From: Stramonita haemastoma
Taxonomy: Eukaryota > Mollusca > Gastropoda > Neogastropoda > Muricidae
Reading direction: 5' to 3'
DNA length: 17,500 bases
Assembly: GCA_030674155.1 (NCBI GenBank)
Contig: CM060337.1
Span: forward strand, 38,626,055-38,643,554
Shown here: piece after piece, positions 17,372 to 17,500 of the stretch
How positions within the stretch are numbered: the first letter of the stretch is position 1
How the letters are laid out: each line of letters begins with the position of its first letter
The notes under the pieces: generated by a model
Database searches by the model: none
What the model saw: only the letters and a program-made list of their open reading frames with translations
What the model was told of the DNA's origin: nothing
Made by a program: the position numbers and the translations under genes

Positions 17372-17500
17372 TCGATGCACGTAAAAGAACCTATGACAAT
17401 AAAGGTATTGTTCTGGTAAAATTCTGTAGAAAAAGCCTCTCCGATGTGAAAACAAAACGACTGCACATGCAGACAGGAATCGAAAATCAAAATAAGAGGG
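17372..17500 (+). mobile_element. Family C SINE, truncated and cut by the window end
   Basis: It starts at 'gatgcacgtaaaagaacc' and continues 'ggtaaaattctgtagaaaa' and 'gatgtgaaaacaaaacgact', matching 15440-15545 of the intact copy. The head and central block are missing, and the left side is (CA)n plus about 20 bases. The tail continues past the window. Confidence 0.85.

Overview
The window looks like non-coding eukaryotic DNA that is very rich in repeats. It most likely comes from a mollusc, probably a gastropod. That guess rests on my recollection of SINE tails and a shared SINE central block (ending in 'ataaaccgaggccccgtgtg') from molluscan genomes; I could not search a database. No host gene is convincingly present. 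The long open frames are either translations of microsatellites (Leu-Ser, His-Thr, Cys-Val, poly-Phe/Glu/Lys) or fall inside transposable elements.

Layout. 1-740: A- and purine-rich spacer. 741-1180: a tRNA-derived SINE (family A) with a duplicated box B segment. 1396-3634: a 5'-truncated non-LTR retrotransposon on the minus strand, whose reverse transcriptase frame is still open, then a tail-only family A piece. Both sit between (GA)n tracts. 3635-3840: first copy of a dispersed repeat with four evenly spaced CCAAT boxes. 4073-4325: a family B SINE with a tRNA-like box A fused to a 5S rRNA-like promoter. 4693-6240: (CA)n, a short GC-richer island, and about 800 bases of pyrimidine-rich DNA with a 19-bp minisatellite. 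6684-7222: a family B SINE meeting a reversed family A SINE tail to tail. 7417-8500: (GT)n, a G-rich block and (GA)n. 8700-9436: unclassified sequence. 9857-10380: (GA)n followed by the second CCAAT repeat copy. 10705-11160: two adjacent minisatellites with periods of 55 and 31 bp. 11592-11897 and 16074-16316: two short 3' ends of another LINE family, each with a perfect target-site duplication. 12186-13735: further A and B SINEs. 13770-14482 and 16672-17240: two copies of a roughly 118-bp core held between (GA/GACA)n and (CTGT)n arms. 14748-15655: two family C SINEs head to head, one split by a 126-bp insertion with its own target-site duplication. 17372-17500: a truncated family C SINE running off the end.

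The elements do not form a pathway. They tell a history of repeated LINE-driven retroposition, nested insertion and microsatellite growth. The most distinctive pattern is how often an element boundary coincides with a GA, CTGT or CA tract. The least familiar items are the tRNA/5S hybrid SINE, the CCAAT-array repeat and the microsatellite-armed core repeat.
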